From assembly GCA_022826925.1 (NCBI GenBank), contig JAJDTX010000175.1, positions 1 through 64,000 of the forward strand: a DNA stretch of 64,000 nucleotides. The letters are read 5' to 3'. Each line of letters starts with the position of its first letter. Within the stretch, counting starts at the first letter, position 1. Below the pieces are notes generated by a model that was given only the letters and a program-made list of their open reading frames with translations, did not search any database and was not told the origin of the DNA. Shown one piece after another: positions 53,105 to 63,000 of this stretch. The position numbers and the translations under genes are program-made. The stretch comes from Bryobacterales bacterium (GTDB taxonomy: Bacteria > Acidobacteriota > Terriglobia > Bryobacterales > UBA6623).

Positions 53105-53509
53105 ATGAACATCGCAGGTATCAACCTCGTAGGCGTCCTCTTGGGAGCCATCGCCGGGTTCGCGTTCGGCGCGATCTACTACACGCTGCTGGGCAAGCAC
53201 TGGCTGGATGCCATCGGCAAGTCCGAGCAGGACATCAAGGGGCGATCGGCGGGTCCGTTCGTCACCAGCTTCGTGTCGCTCTTAGTGATGGGTGCGGTGC
53301 TGTCCGGGCACTTCGCGCAGCACGCTTCGGGAGACCTGAACTGGCTTCACGCGATTGAATCGGCCACCGTCCTCTGGCTCGGCTTTATCGTGACCTCGAT
53401 GGCCACCAACAATGCCTTCCAAGGAGCCAAGGCGAAGCTGACAGTCCTTGACTCGGCGCACTGGCTCGGCGTCTTGGTCGTTCAGGCGCTCATCGTCGCC
53501 CGCTTCTAA
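53105..53509 (+). CDS. DUF1761 family membrane protein
   Basis: A 134-residue membrane protein. Four hydrophobic helices: about 5-26, 51-70, 85-103 and 113-130. The start at 53105 has a GGGGAGA element a few bases upstream; the longer frame from 52994 would read through the promoter region. The pattern INLVGVLLGAIAGFAFGAIYYTLLGKHWLDAIG followed by a cytoplasmic segment with Lys/Gln matches DUF1761, a family of unknown role. It is upstream of the HigBA module on the same strand. Confidence 0.85.
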   Translation: MNIAGINLVGVLLGAIAGFAFGAIYYTLLGKHWLDAIGKSEQDIKGRSAGPFVTSFVSLLVMGAVLSGHFAQHASGDLNWLHAIESATVLWLGFIVTSMATNNAFQGAKAKLTVLDSAHWLGVLVVQALIVARF

Positions 53510-53680
53510 GGGAATGTCGGTCACGGACGGGAATTGAGTAGTCGAGCATTCGACTGGGAGTCCCTGTCGCTTCGATACTTACCGGAAGGTGCTCGAACGC
53601 GCCAATGCGGGGATCTGGGGCGGCGAGCGCTTGACGAGGACTTGCGTGATGAACGGTATTACCGTACACTCAATACACTC

Positions 53681-53971
53681 GTGGTCATTCGTTCGGTTCG
53701 CCACCGGGGATTGCGCTGGCTTCTGGAGAACGATGATCCGCGGTTCTTGAGGTCGGACCTAGTTCCCCGCGTGCGCAGAATCCTGACGGTGCTAATTCTG
53801 GCGGAGGACATCGACAGCTTCGCGGGGAATGCGCGTCGCGGCTGGCGGTTCCACCGTCTGACCGGTGATCGAAAGCACGAATGGAGCGTCTGGGTCTCCG
53901 GGAATTGGCGAATAACGTTCGCCGAAGAGGACGGGTACATCGACCACTTGAACCTGGAGGACTACCACTAA
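53681..53971 (+). CDS. higB: HigB/RelE-type toxin
   Basis: About 96 residues from the GTG at 53681; the open frame extends further upstream to 53534, but HigB toxins begin at VIRSVRHRGL and end as here, so the short form is preferred. The RHRGLRWLLENDD and GWRFHRLTGDRKHEWSVWVSGNWRITF segments are HigB-like; the latter holds the residues used for ribosome-dependent mRNA cleavage. The TAA stop overlaps the antitoxin start as TAATG, and the ribosome-binding site is TGGAGG inside the toxin gene. Toxin comes first, as in HigBA. Confidence 0.9.
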   Translation: MVIRSVRHRGLRWLLENDDPRFLRSDLVPRVRRILTVLILAEDIDSFAGNARRGWRFHRLTGDRKHEWSVWVSGNWRITFAEEDGYIDHLNLEDYH

Positions 53972-54282
53972 TGGCTACCAACGGTATCGTCGTCAACATG
54001 ACCCCTTCGCATCCGGGTGACTTCATCCGCGCGGAGGTCATCGAGGAGTTGGGACTGAACGTAACGGGGGCAGCCCAGATTCTCGGGGTCCGCCGGGCAA
54101 CACTCTCGGCCCTGCTGAACGGCAAGGCGGCCCTGTCAGCAGAGATGGCATTGCGCATCGAGATGGCCTTCGACGTGAGCATGGACATGCTGCTGAGGAT
54201 GCAGGCTTGGTACGATGCCGCGCAGATGCGTGCTCGGGCGAGCGAGATTGACGTCCAGCGCTACGAGCCCCGCCCGGCCTGA
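53971..54282 (+). CDS. higA: HigA-type antitoxin
   Basis: A 103-residue HTH protein that should neutralise HigB and repress the operon. The start at 53971 overlaps the toxin stop (TAATG). The N-terminal part has the HigA pattern PSHPGDFIRAEVIEELGLNVTGAAQILGV and the helix-turn-helix RRATLSALLNGKAALSAEMALRIEMAF. The C-terminal segment includes LLRMQAWYDAAQMRAR, typical of HigA. An in-frame ATG at 53881 lies inside the toxin gene and is not supported. Confidence 0.92.
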   Translation: MATNGIVVNMTPSHPGDFIRAEVIEELGLNVTGAAQILGVRRATLSALLNGKAALSAEMALRIEMAFDVSMDMLLRMQAWYDAAQMRARASEIDVQRYEPRPA

Positions 54283-54805
54283 TCAAGTGGCCGTAGGTCG
54301 CGGAACACGAGACTGCGGATGAGCGGGTCGGAGCTTTCTCGGTCTGATTGTGCCCGTCGCTCTGATGGCCACATTGGCGGTAGCACTCTTAGATATCTGG
54401 ACTACCATCGAGTGCTTTGACGCATGCGTGATTGGAGGCCCGTGTTCCTCTTTTCCGATAGCCCTCTCGCCGTCGGCACAATTGCGATACTCGCTAGTAC
54501 GGATTGTGCAGCGGCCCACCACAGCACTAACGGTGCGATTCGGGACGAGCGGCGCCGGGTCGGGGCCATGGCTGGGGTCGCCTTCGGCCGCGAACCGACA
54601 GTTCGGCTTGCCACACTTGCGGCAGGACTCGACCAAGGAGCCGGGACGGCTGGCGTCGATGGCAACGATGCTGTGCGGCGGGCAGCGAGGGAAAGCGTAT
54701 CGGCAGCGGTGAGTTTGCGTGATTTCGGCGGCCAGTGCTAATCTGGGCGACCACGTGTCCCGAATTTCCGCTCAATAGCGCGGTTGCCCCGAGACCGACC
54801 CTACG
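54283..54805. other. Gap between higA and the dehydrogenase gene, with a decayed fragment
   Basis: A 523-base region with no intact gene. It holds the DUF6788-like remnant on the minus strand. Several short open frames on both strands look like chance. The GC content and codon pattern are less regular than in neighbouring genes. Confidence 0.5.
54559..54684 (-). pseudogene. DUF6788-like fragment (decayed)
   Basis: In the minus-strand frame through TTG at 54636, the translation reads SIVAIDASRPGSLVESCRKCGKPNCR followed by FAAEGDPSHGPD. This closely resembles the DUF6788 core (a GSLVE-x-RRKCGKPNCRCA-x-HGP pattern) found next to transposase-like genes, except that the fourth cysteine is Phe. 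No start or continuation fits the family, so I read it as a remnant of a mobile-element gene. The similarity is from memory of the motif and needs a search. Confidence 0.45.
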
Positions 54806-55834
54806 ATGCGAGCAATCCGACTGGAACAGCCCCGCTCTCTCGAATATGTCGAGATCGACGAGCCCACAGCTCCCGGCCCGGGCATGGCCTTGGTCCAGAC
54901 CCATCGCATGGGCATCTGCGGCACGGACTACAGCGGATACCTGGGGAAGATGCCATTCTTCCGCTACCCACGCGTGCCCGGGCACGAACTCGGCGTGACT
55001 GTGCTCGAGGTCGGTCCGGGAGTGACCAACGTCGCGCCCGGCGACCGCTGCAGTGTTGAACCCTACATGAACTGCGGAAAGTGCTACGCCTGCCGCAACG
55101 GAAGCCCCAACTGCTGCGAGCACTTGGAAGTGATCGGGGTGATGATCGACGGGGGGCTCTGCGACCGCTTTCTGATCCGCTCCGACAAGCTCCACGTATC
55201 CCGCAAGCTCTCGTTTGAACAGCTCGCACTGGTCGAGACACTCGCCATCGGCTGCCATGCGACCGACCGGGGCGCTCCCGCTCTCGGAAGTCACGTCCTG
55301 ATCATCGGCGCAGGCCCGATTGGACTGGCCACGCTGGAGTTCACACGCCTGACAGGCGCGGAGATCACGGTCATGGACCGGGTGGCATCGCGCTTGGAGT
55401 TCTGCCGCCGCCAATACGGCATTCGCAACACGATCGTGTTCGAGGACAGCGAGAGCGCCATCGAGCAAGCGCGCGCCATTACCGGGGGGGACATGTACTC
55501 GCTCGTGACTGACGCCACCGGCAGCCCCGCGTCGATGAGCGGGGCGCTGGCCTTCGTGGCGCATACCGGCACGCTGGTCTATGTCGGCATCACGACCGAG
55601 GAGGTAGCGTTTCCCCACCCCGCCCTGCATCGGCCGGAGATGACCATCAAGGCCTCTCGCAACGCCCTGCCCAGAGACTTCGAGCGCATCATCGGCCTGA
55701 TCGAAGACGGCACGATCGATACGCGACCCTGGATCACGCACCGCACGCCCTTCGAGCAGGTTGTGGCGGACTTCGAAGGCTACACGCGGCCGGAGTCCGG
55801 GGTGATCAAAGCGATCATCGAGGTCAACAACTGA
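54806..55834 (+). CDS. Zinc-dependent alcohol/sugar dehydrogenase (MDR family)
   Basis: A 342-residue medium-chain dehydrogenase. Catalytic zinc ligands C38, H60 and E61; structural zinc cysteines C90, C93, C96 and C104; the GAGPIG nucleotide motif is in a Rossmann domain near 170. Such enzymes oxidise polyols or sugar acids with NAD(P). The closest patterns are L-threonine/sorbitol/galactonate-type dehydrogenases. It sits 2 bases upstream of a sugar isomerase-like gene and is upstream of a sulfatase/SSS locus, so it probably works on a carbohydrate; the substrate is unknown. ATG 54806. Confidence 0.9.
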   Translation: MRAIRLEQPRSLEYVEIDEPTAPGPGMALVQTHRMGICGTDYSGYLGKMPFFRYPRVPGHELGVTVLEVGPGVTNVAPGDRCSVEPYMNCGKCYACRNGSPNCCEHLEVIGVMIDGGLCDRFLIRSDKLHVSRKLSFEQLALVETLAIGCHATDRGAPALGSHVLIIGAGPIGLATLEFTRLTGAEITVMDRVASRLEFCRRQYGIRNTIVFEDSESAIEQARAITGGDMYSLVTDATGSPASMSGALAFVAHTGTLVYVGITTEEVAFPHPALHRPEMTIKASRNALPRDFERIIGLIEDGTIDTRPWITHRTPFEQVVADFEGYTRPESGVIKAIIEVNN

Positions 55835-55836
55835 CC

Positions 55837-56655
55837 ATGGTTCTGTCAGCCGTTACGGTCTGCCTCGTGCCCGAAGCAAGCGCGGGGCCGTTCGTCTTCC
55901 ACGACGACCTCCCCGGCGCGTGCCAACAGGCCGCCGCACTGGGGTTCGACGGCATCGAAATCTTCGCCCCATCCGGGCATCACGTGGACCGGACAGAACT
56001 GGGCGCACTGCTCAGGCTGCACGACCTGCGCCTGGCTGCCGTGGGAACTGGTGCCGGGATGATCGTGCACGGGCACAGCCTATGTAACCCGGAAGCAGGT
56101 GCCCGACGGCAGGCCTGCGAATTTGTGAAGGAGATCATCGACTTTGGGGCCGAGTTCGGCGCGCCTGCGATTATCGGCTCGATGCAAGGGCGTGCGGGAA
56201 ACGCCCAAAGCCGCGAGGGTGCGCTGGCGCGCCTCGCCGAGTCGCTGGGCTTTCTCGCCGACTACGCCGGGAGTCTCGATCAAGCGCTGCTGTTCGAACC
56301 GCTGAACCGCTACGAGACGGACTTGGTGCGGACGGCGGCGGAGGGGATGGCCCTGCTATCCGACGTAGGGGCCGACAATCTCCAGCTGCTCGCCGACTTG
56401 TTTCACATGAACATCGAGGAAGCGGACATCGGCGATGCGATTCGATCCGCGGCGGACAGCATCGGACACGTTCATTTCGTCGATTCGAATCGCCGCGCCG
56501 CAGGATTCGGACACATGTCGCACGGCCCGGTGGCACGGGAACTCATCGCGGCCGGTTTTCCGGGCTACGCGTCGGCGGAAGCGTTTCCGCTGCCGGACTC
56601 GCAGGCCGCAGCCGAGATGACGATCCAGTCGTTTCGCAAGTTTTTCCCGCGCTGA
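55837..56655 (+). CDS. Sugar phosphate isomerase/epimerase (xylose isomerase-like TIM barrel)
   Basis: A 272-residue AP endonuclease 2/xylose isomerase-like TIM barrel. The GFDGIEIF strand, a FGAEFGAPAIIGSMQG strand, the LLFEPLNRYETD strand (metal-ligand Glu), NLQLLADLFHMNIEEADIG and HVHFVDSNR-like GHVHFVDSNRRAAGFGHM segments fit the family and its metal site (Glu, Asp/His and Glu near the C-terminus). It starts 2 bases after the dehydrogenase gene, so the pair is one unit, probably oxidising and isomerising a sugar or inositol-like compound. It converges on the sulfatase at 56716. Confidence 0.88.
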   Translation: MVLSAVTVCLVPEASAGPFVFHDDLPGACQQAAALGFDGIEIFAPSGHHVDRTELGALLRLHDLRLAAVGTGAGMIVHGHSLCNPEAGARRQACEFVKEIIDFGAEFGAPAIIGSMQGRAGNAQSREGALARLAESLGFLADYAGSLDQALLFEPLNRYETDLVRTAAEGMALLSDVGADNLQLLADLFHMNIEEADIGDAIRSAADSIGHVHFVDSNRRAAGFGHMSHGPVARELIAAGFPGYASAEAFPLPDSQAAAEMTIQSFRKFFPR

Positions 56656-56715
56656 ACTGGTCCGGCCTGCCGCGACAGCCCGGTGGCTTGGGCGGGATTG
56701 CGGCACACCGCGTCC

Positions 56716-58350
56716 CTATTCACCGGGCTCGCTGGCCTCGCGAATGAAGCGCTCCGTCCACTGATCCCATTTCGAGGCTAGCTCGCGCAGCTTGTCAGGG
56801 CGCTCTTGCGCAAGATCGTGCTGCTCGGCCCGGTCCGAGGAGAGATCGTAGAGCGCCCACTGGCCCGGACGGGCATCCTCGGCTTGCGCAACCGAGTTCC
56901 AGCCATCGTCGCGCGTGCGCACCGTGTGCAAGATCTTCCAGTCCCCCATGCGCAACGCCCGGTTGCCCTGGTGGTAGAACCAGATGGCCTCGTGCAGTGG
57001 CTCGCCGTCCTGCTCGAACACAGGCACCAAGCTGCGACCGGCCAACGGCGGCCCGGCACTTTCGGCCGCCTCGACCCCGGCGAGCTGAAGCATCGTGGGC
57101 GCGATGTCGATCACGTGGCCGACCGTGCTGCGCAATTCATTCCGCGCGCTGATCCCGTCGGGCCAATGCACGATCAACGGCGTCGCTATGCCCCCCTCAT
57201 GCACCCAAGTCTTGTGCAGCCGAAACGGAGTGTTGGCCGCGCTGGAGAAGCCCGGGCCGAGACACAGGTACGTGCCGGCAGAACCGAGCGGCGCATGTGG
57301 GTCGTGCCCGTCCCCGCGCACCATGATCTCGGCGCTGGCGCCGTTGTCGGACATGAAGAACACGACCGTGTTCTGCAGCGCGCCCATCGTGCGCAACTGG
57401 TCCAAGACGCGGCCGATCTCGCGGTCCATCCGGTCGATCATCGCGGCGTGGATCGCCATCTTCTCGGCTTGGAAGCGCCGCTGCTCCTGGTCGAGGCTCT
57501 CCCACGGAACCGGCCGGTTGACCTCGCCCGCCCCCAATTGCGCGATGCCGTCCGGAAACGCGTACGGCGGGCCGACATCCTCGTCCAGCGGCGACAGCTG
57601 GGGGCCCGCGATCCCCATCGCGAGCTGGCGGGCGAACCGTTCCTGACGCAGCCGATCCCATCCCGAGAGGTAGCGATCGCGATAGCGGGCGATATCCTCG
57701 GGCGTGGCGTGCAACGGGAAGTGGGGCGCGTGAAACGCCAAGTACTGAAAGAAGGGGCGCTCGGAGTGCTCCGCGGCGTGCTCCTGCAAGCATTCGATCG
57801 CATGGTCAGCCGTCACGACGGTCAGGTGCGCGCCTCGCTCAGGCTCGAAGTCAGGCAACTGCACGCCATCCTTGTCGTGCCCGATGAGGTGGAAGAAGCC
57901 GGCTCGGTTTCCAGCCCGGTAGGAGTGGTCAAACCCGTTGTCGAGCGGATCCCCGTCCACGTGCCACTTGCCCGAATGGTACGAGCGGTAACCTGCGGAG
58001 CGGAGCCGTTCCGAGACGAGCACCGCCCAATCGGGGCGGGTCCCGCTGCCGCCGAACTCGCGCGGATCGACACCGGGCATGGAGTCGCGCCGGATCTGCT
58101 GGGCGTAGTAGCCGGTCAAGACCGACGCGCGCGTCGGCCAGCAGCGCGAAGTGTTGTAGAACTGCGTGAAGCGCAGGCCGCCCTCGGCCAAGGAATCCAA
58201 GTTGGGCGTGGAGATCTCGCCGCCGTAGCAACCTGCATCCGCGAACCCCATGTCGTCGGCAACGATGACGAGGAAGTTCGGCGGGCGCGCTTCGTCTGCT
58301 GAAGCGCATGCGCCCAGCAACACCGCGACTAGGACTGACGCCGCTCTCAT
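56716..58350 (-). CDS. Lipoprotein arylsulfatase (AtsA-type)
   Basis: About 544 residues from the ATG at 58350. The signal peptide ends in a lipobox (LLGAC, C15), so it is probably a lipoprotein. ADDMGFADAGCYGGEISTP contains the metal Asp pair; the formylglycine motif is C70-W-P-T-R in FYNTSRCWPTRASVLTG; GKWHVDGD carries the active-site Lys/His. It is a paralogue of the Tat-exported enzyme at 49991, but with a different export route. It diverges from the SSS gene at 58449, with a 98-base gap that likely holds a shared regulatory region. Confidence 0.93.
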   Translation of the reverse strand: MRAASVLVAVLLGACASADEARPPNFLVIVADDMGFADAGCYGGEISTPNLDSLAEGGLRFTQFYNTSRCWPTRASVLTGYYAQQIRRDSMPGVDPREFGGSGTRPDWAVLVSERLRSAGYRSYHSGKWHVDGDPLDNGFDHSYRAGNRAGFFHLIGHDKDGVQLPDFEPERGAHLTVVTADHAIECLQEHAAEHSERPFFQYLAFHAPHFPLHATPEDIARYRDRYLSGWDRLRQERFARQLAMGIAGPQLSPLDEDVGPPYAFPDGIAQLGAGEVNRPVPWESLDQEQRRFQAEKMAIHAAMIDRMDREIGRVLDQLRTMGALQNTVVFFMSDNGASAEIMVRGDGHDPHAPLGSAGTYLCLGPGFSSAANTPFRLHKTWVHEGGIATPLIVHWPDGISARNELRSTVGHVIDIAPTMLQLAGVEAAESAGPPLAGRSLVPVFEQDGEPLHEAIWFYHQGNRALRMGDWKILHTVRTRDDGWNSVAQAEDARPGQWALYDLSSDRAEQHDLAQERPDKLRELASKWDQWTERFIREASEPGE

Positions 58351-58448
58351 GGTGGCCACTAGGATAGAAGGTTCCGCCACCCGACGCGTGGCGGGTGGCA
58401 AGGCATACGAAGGCCGACTCAGCGCGGCCCGGGCGTGGAGGGATCACG

Positions 58449-59879
58449 GTGAGCGGATTGAGCAGTCTCGACGCCGTGGTGCTGGTCGCTTATCTGACCG
58501 CGGTCACCGCTTCGGGCGCATGGCTGGGAAAGGGGCAGAAGGGCGGAGCGGACTACTTCTTGGGCGGGCGTTCCCTGCCTTGGGGCGCGGTCTTGCTGTC
58601 GGTGGTCGCGACCGAGACCAGCACGCTCACCTTCTTGAGCATCCCGGGCGTTGCCTACGCCGGCAGCCTCGTGTTCCTCCAGCTGACCGTGGGCTACGTT
58701 GCCGGGCGCATTGTCGTTGCCCTGGTCTTGCTCCCTGCCTACTATCGGGGCGAGATTTCCACAGCATACGCGCTGCTGGAGGCTCGCTTCGGCATCGGGA
58801 CTCGACGCCTGGCTTCCGCGATCTTCATGGTGACCAGGCTGCTGGCCGACTCGGTGCGGCTGTTTGCGACAGCCATACCCTTGGCGCTCATTACCGGCTG
58901 GCCGTACCCGGCTTCGATCTTGGTGATCGCCGTCTTGACCGTGATCTACACCTATTGCGGCGGCATTCGGGCGGTGGTATGGATCGATTCAGTCCAGATG
59001 GGGCTCTATTTGCTCGGCGCCGCGATCGCCGTCGCTGTGATCCAGTCTCAGGTGCCGGGCGGCTGGAGCGAGGTGCTCGATTCGGCGATGCTGGCCGGAA
59101 AGCTCCAAGTCTTGGACTTCTCGTGGAGCCTCTCCGCTCCATATACGTTCTTGGCGGGCCTGGCAGGCGGCGCAGTGTTCACGATGGCTTCGCACGGCAC
59201 CGATCAGATCATCGTCCAGAGGCTGCTCACATGTCGCGACCTGCGATCCTCCCAGAAGGCGCTGATAGGCAGCGGTTTCGCGGTCGTAGGCCAGTTCCTG
59301 CTGTTCCTGCTCGTCGGCATCGGGCTTTGGAGCTTTTACGGAGGGCAGGCGTTCGAGCGCACGGACGAAATCTTCGCGCGCTTCATCGTGGATGAGCTGC
59401 CTGCAGGCGTGAGCGGCCTGCTGATCGCTTGCGTGTTTGCCGCGGCGATGTCGTCGCTATCGTCGTCCGTCAATGCACTCGCATCGTCGACGGCCTACGA
59501 CTACTGGGCGCCGCTGGTAGGCGCGAGCGGTGACGAAGGCCGCATCTTGAAGGCCGGCAAGATCTTCACCCTTGGATGGGGCGCGCTCCTAGCTGTGGGG
59601 GCCATCATGTTCATTCCGCTCTCGCGGCACACCTCCGCCGTGGAGGTTGCGCTGGGTGTAGCGGCCGTGGTTTACGGCGGGCTGCTCGGTGCTTTCGCGC
59701 TGGGAGTGTTGACGCGAGGCACGAGCCAGACGGCAGTGATCGCGGGCATCGCGCTGGGCACAGCCTCGGTCGTCGCGATACAAGACGTGGTGGCGTGGCT
59801 CTGGTACGTTCCTATCGGAGCAACGATAACGATCGTGGCGGGCCTCGCTACCCAGCGCGTTCTACGACCGAAGCGTTAG
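58449..59879 (+). CDS. Sodium:solute symporter (SSS family)
   Basis: About 476 residues from the GTG at 58449; GGAGGGA lies seven bases upstream, a good ribosome-binding site, while the 58395 frame has none. Around thirteen helices are visible. ATETSTLTFLSIPGVAY and GGIRAVVWIDSVQMGLYLLGA match SSS proteins, and AAAMSSLSSSVNALASS is the sodium-site segment. It is about 30% similar-looking to the 25507 transporter by motif pattern. It pairs with the divergent AtsA-type sulfatase and probably imports desulfated products. Confidence 0.92.
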   Translation: MSGLSSLDAVVLVAYLTAVTASGAWLGKGQKGGADYFLGGRSLPWGAVLLSVVATETSTLTFLSIPGVAYAGSLVFLQLTVGYVAGRIVVALVLLPAYYRGEISTAYALLEARFGIGTRRLASAIFMVTRLLADSVRLFATAIPLALITGWPYPASILVIAVLTVIYTYCGGIRAVVWIDSVQMGLYLLGAAIAVAVIQSQVPGGWSEVLDSAMLAGKLQVLDFSWSLSAPYTFLAGLAGGAVFTMASHGTDQIIVQRLLTCRDLRSSQKALIGSGFAVVGQFLLFLLVGIGLWSFYGGQAFERTDEIFARFIVDELPAGVSGLLIACVFAAAMSSLSSSVNALASSTAYDYWAPLVGASGDEGRILKAGKIFTLGWGALLAVGAIMFIPLSRHTSAVEVALGVAAVVYGGLLGAFALGVLTRGTSQTAVIAGIALGTASVVAIQDVVAWLWYVPIGATITIVAGLATQRVLRPKR

Positions 59880-59994
59880 ATATCGACGTTCGGCCCGCGC
59901 CGTACGCTGCATAGCCCGCCGGAAGTGAGACCGCTCGATCCGGGCCAGGCTCCGGAAAGCAACAGCAGGCAGGCCTAGGCCGTCCCGCGATTGC

Positions 59995-60027
59995 GCGGGC
60001 GTCCCGAAGCTATGACGGGGCGCCCGC
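59995..60027. terminator. Strong bidirectional-type hairpin between SSS and the receptor gene
   Basis: A 12-base-pair stem with one G-U wobble (59995-60006 with 60016-60027) and a nine-base loop. A second, smaller hairpin, CCCGCG-ATTG-CGCGGG, sits at 59984-59999 and overlaps the first. They lie in the 160-base gap between the convergent SSS and TonB-dependent receptor genes, where both need termination. No U-tract is present, so factor-dependent termination is likely. Confidence 0.6.
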
Positions 60028-60039
60028 GCGGTAAAGCCG

Positions 60040-63000
60040 CTAGAACCGCAGTTTCAGCGCGTACTGGAAGATTCTCGGGCCGCCGCCGCGACCGATATTC
60101 CCCGTGCGCGTGAAGAATCCGCCGCCGACTCCGTTAAACCGCCGGAACTCGTTCGTCATGATGAAGTTCGTCCGGTTGAGGAAGTTGAACGACTCGATGC
60201 GCAACTGCAGGCGCATGCCCTCGCGGATCTGGAAGTTCTTCGACACAGCTATGTTCGCGGTGAACAGGCCCGGTCCGTCCAGAATGTTGCGGCCAGCCGT
60301 TCCCAGCGCGAAGGCCCCGTCCGGACAGAACAGTTCCGTGCCGGCCTCAGGGTCGGCATCCACGCAGCTCGGCACGTCGACGAAGGCACCGGTGTCAAAG
60401 AACGGGTAGTTCACTCCGCGCTTCAACCCTAGAGAGGGATCGTCGGCCTGCGAGCCGTGCGAGACCCGGTGGGGCCGCTGCGACTCGCCCAGGTTCACGT
60501 CCGCATTCGCGGCCATGACCGTGAACGGCGAACCCGAGTAAGAAGTCTGCGTGCCCGAGAGCTGCCAGCCGCCAAAGGCCCCCTGAGCGAACTTGCCCCA
60601 CTGCGCTCCCCAGCGCCGCCCGCGCCCGAACGGCAGGTTGAAGTTGCCCACCATCGTGAACACGTGCCGACGGTCCCAGGTCGAGCGCCCGCGCTCGAGC
60701 CGCAGGTTCCTGCGATCCAACGCGTTCGCAAAGTCTGTCGCCCCGGATCCGTTGGTCCGCGACGCGTCGTCGATCGATTTGGAGAACGAGTAGTTCACGC
60801 GCCAGAACAGGCCGCGCCGACTCCGCTTGCGCCAAGAAATGTTGGCAGCGTTGTAGTTGGAGTTCGAACCGGTGTTGTAGAAGTTGATCGCGTTCCAGTC
60901 GGGATTCGGCCGCAGGGACTGGAAGTTCTCGGTGAACCCTCCGGTCTCCGTGCGATTCGCCAGGAACCACTCCCGAGTCCGGATCGCCTGGTTGTGGTCG
61001 TACCGACGGATGAGGTGTGTGCCTTTCGAGCCGCGGTAGTCGATTTCTACGCTCGTACCGCCCGGCAGCTGCCGTTCGATCGTGAAGTTCCAAGACTGCA
61101 GGTACGCCTGGCTGGGCCTCTGCGTAATGCCGCTCGCCGCCGGCCGGTCACCGAGCCAGCCTCCGCCGATGATGGCGTCCCGGCCCAACGTGCCCAGAGG
61201 ATCGCTGAGAAGGACTTCTGGCGGCCTGTTGGGGGTCGCGTTCCGCGCCGCGTAGTTGGTCTGGATCGTGAACGGGAAGATGTTGCCCAGATTGTTCCGG
61301 AACGGGTTCAGGATCGTTCCCGCCACGAACAGCCCGTAGCCCGAGCGGATGACCAATTTGTCGGTCACCCGGTAGGCGATTCCCAGGCGGGGCGTGAAGT
61401 TGTTCCAATCCGTCTGGATCACCGAGCGCGGGTAACCCACCTCATCGGCCGTCAGGAACCGACCCGTGAGGTCATAGTCTCCCAGCAGCTGGTTGAAGTT
61501 GTCGGGAAGGTTGCGGTCGCTCGAGAGGACGATCTTGTTGTGCTCGGGCACGTAGCTGCCCATCTTGTCGTTCACGTCCCACGGCATCTGGTTGACCTCC
61601 CAGCGCACTCCGAGGTTCATGGTCAGACGCGGGGTTACCTTCCAGTCGTCGTTGAAGAACGCGCCCATCGCGACCTGCCTCCAGTCCGGCTGATTGATGC
61701 CTTCGCGGACGTTGATGTTGTGCAGCCAGCCGAGGAACATGTCCGCGACCGGGCTGCCCCAGTCCCTGCAGCGCTGCGAATTGCAGCCGCCCGTGCGGAA
61801 ACCGCGGAAGCGGTAGTTGCCGCGGGCATTGTTGACGCCGGGCCGCCGGTAGATCACGTAGTTGTAGTTGAACCCGTACTTGAGCGTGTGGGCGCCCTTG
61901 ATGTTCGTCATCTTGGCACTCCACTGAATGTCATGGATGTCCGCGATGTTGGGCTGATTGGTTGCAGAGCCTAGCGGGGCGTGGTTGTCGACCCGGATGA
62001 GGGGGTAGTCGTCGATGCCGGGATAGGCCTGACGATCCTCTTCCGAGATGAAGTTCTGCATCCCAAGCTCTTCGATGATGTTGCCGCCGGCGAACGCCCC
62101 GCGCTGGAACACGTCGTTGCCGCTGAATCCGAACCGGACCTCCAGCAGCGATGTCGGCGAGAACATGTGCGTGTAATCGGCGCCCGCCAGGTAGCGGTTG
62201 TCGTCGATCGTGTTGCCGAATTGGGGCAGCACGCTGTTGCCTGCGAACGGATTCTCTAGGTTGTTGGCGCGATATTGCACGCGTCCCGCCAAGTTGTTCT
62301 CGCCGATCTTGTGGTCGATCTTGAAGATGCTGCTGTCGAAGTGGTCGTTGTCGTTGTCGACCACCAGGTAGTTCAGCAGGTCGCGGCGCTTGCCCATGTT
62401 CGGCACCGGGTACTCTTGGAACAGCCGCTGGGCCACCGCGTCGGCGCGGCTCACCGGGATCACGTCATTCGGGAAGCAGGAGTTGTTCCGCCCGCGGCGG
62501 ACGAGGTTGGCGTTGCAGCCTCCGCGTGACGTCCGGTCGCGGATGACGAACTGGCTCCGGAGCCGGTCGAGGACAGCATCGTCTGTCAAGTCGAGCTGGT
62601 TGTCGAGGTGCGACAGGCCGATGGTCTGGCTGAAGTCGCCCCCGATTTCCATCGGGGTCGGCACGCGCGACAAGCGCACCTGCTCCTGGTCGCGGCGCTG
62701 CAGCTCGTAGCTGAGCATGAAGAAGGTCCTGTTCTTCTTGATGGGACCGGTTGCCGTCGCGGAGAACTGGTTCTGGAGCAGGTTGGTCTTCTCCTGTTCG
62801 AAGAATGCGCGCGCGTCCAGCACATCGTTGCGCATGAAGTAGCTGATGTTGCCGTGATACTGGTTCGTCCCCGAACGCAAGGACATGTTTAGGATGCCGC
62901 CGGCCATGCGTCCGTACTCTGCCGAGTAGCCGGACGTCTCCATCTTGAACTCCTGAAGTGCGTCAATGTTGGGTCGCACCTGCGCCGCGCCGCCCTGGAC

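Noticed and set aside
53534-53680. An N-terminal extension of the HigB toxin
   Set aside because: The frame is open but the extra 49 residues have no similarity to HigB, whose family starts at the VIRS segment.
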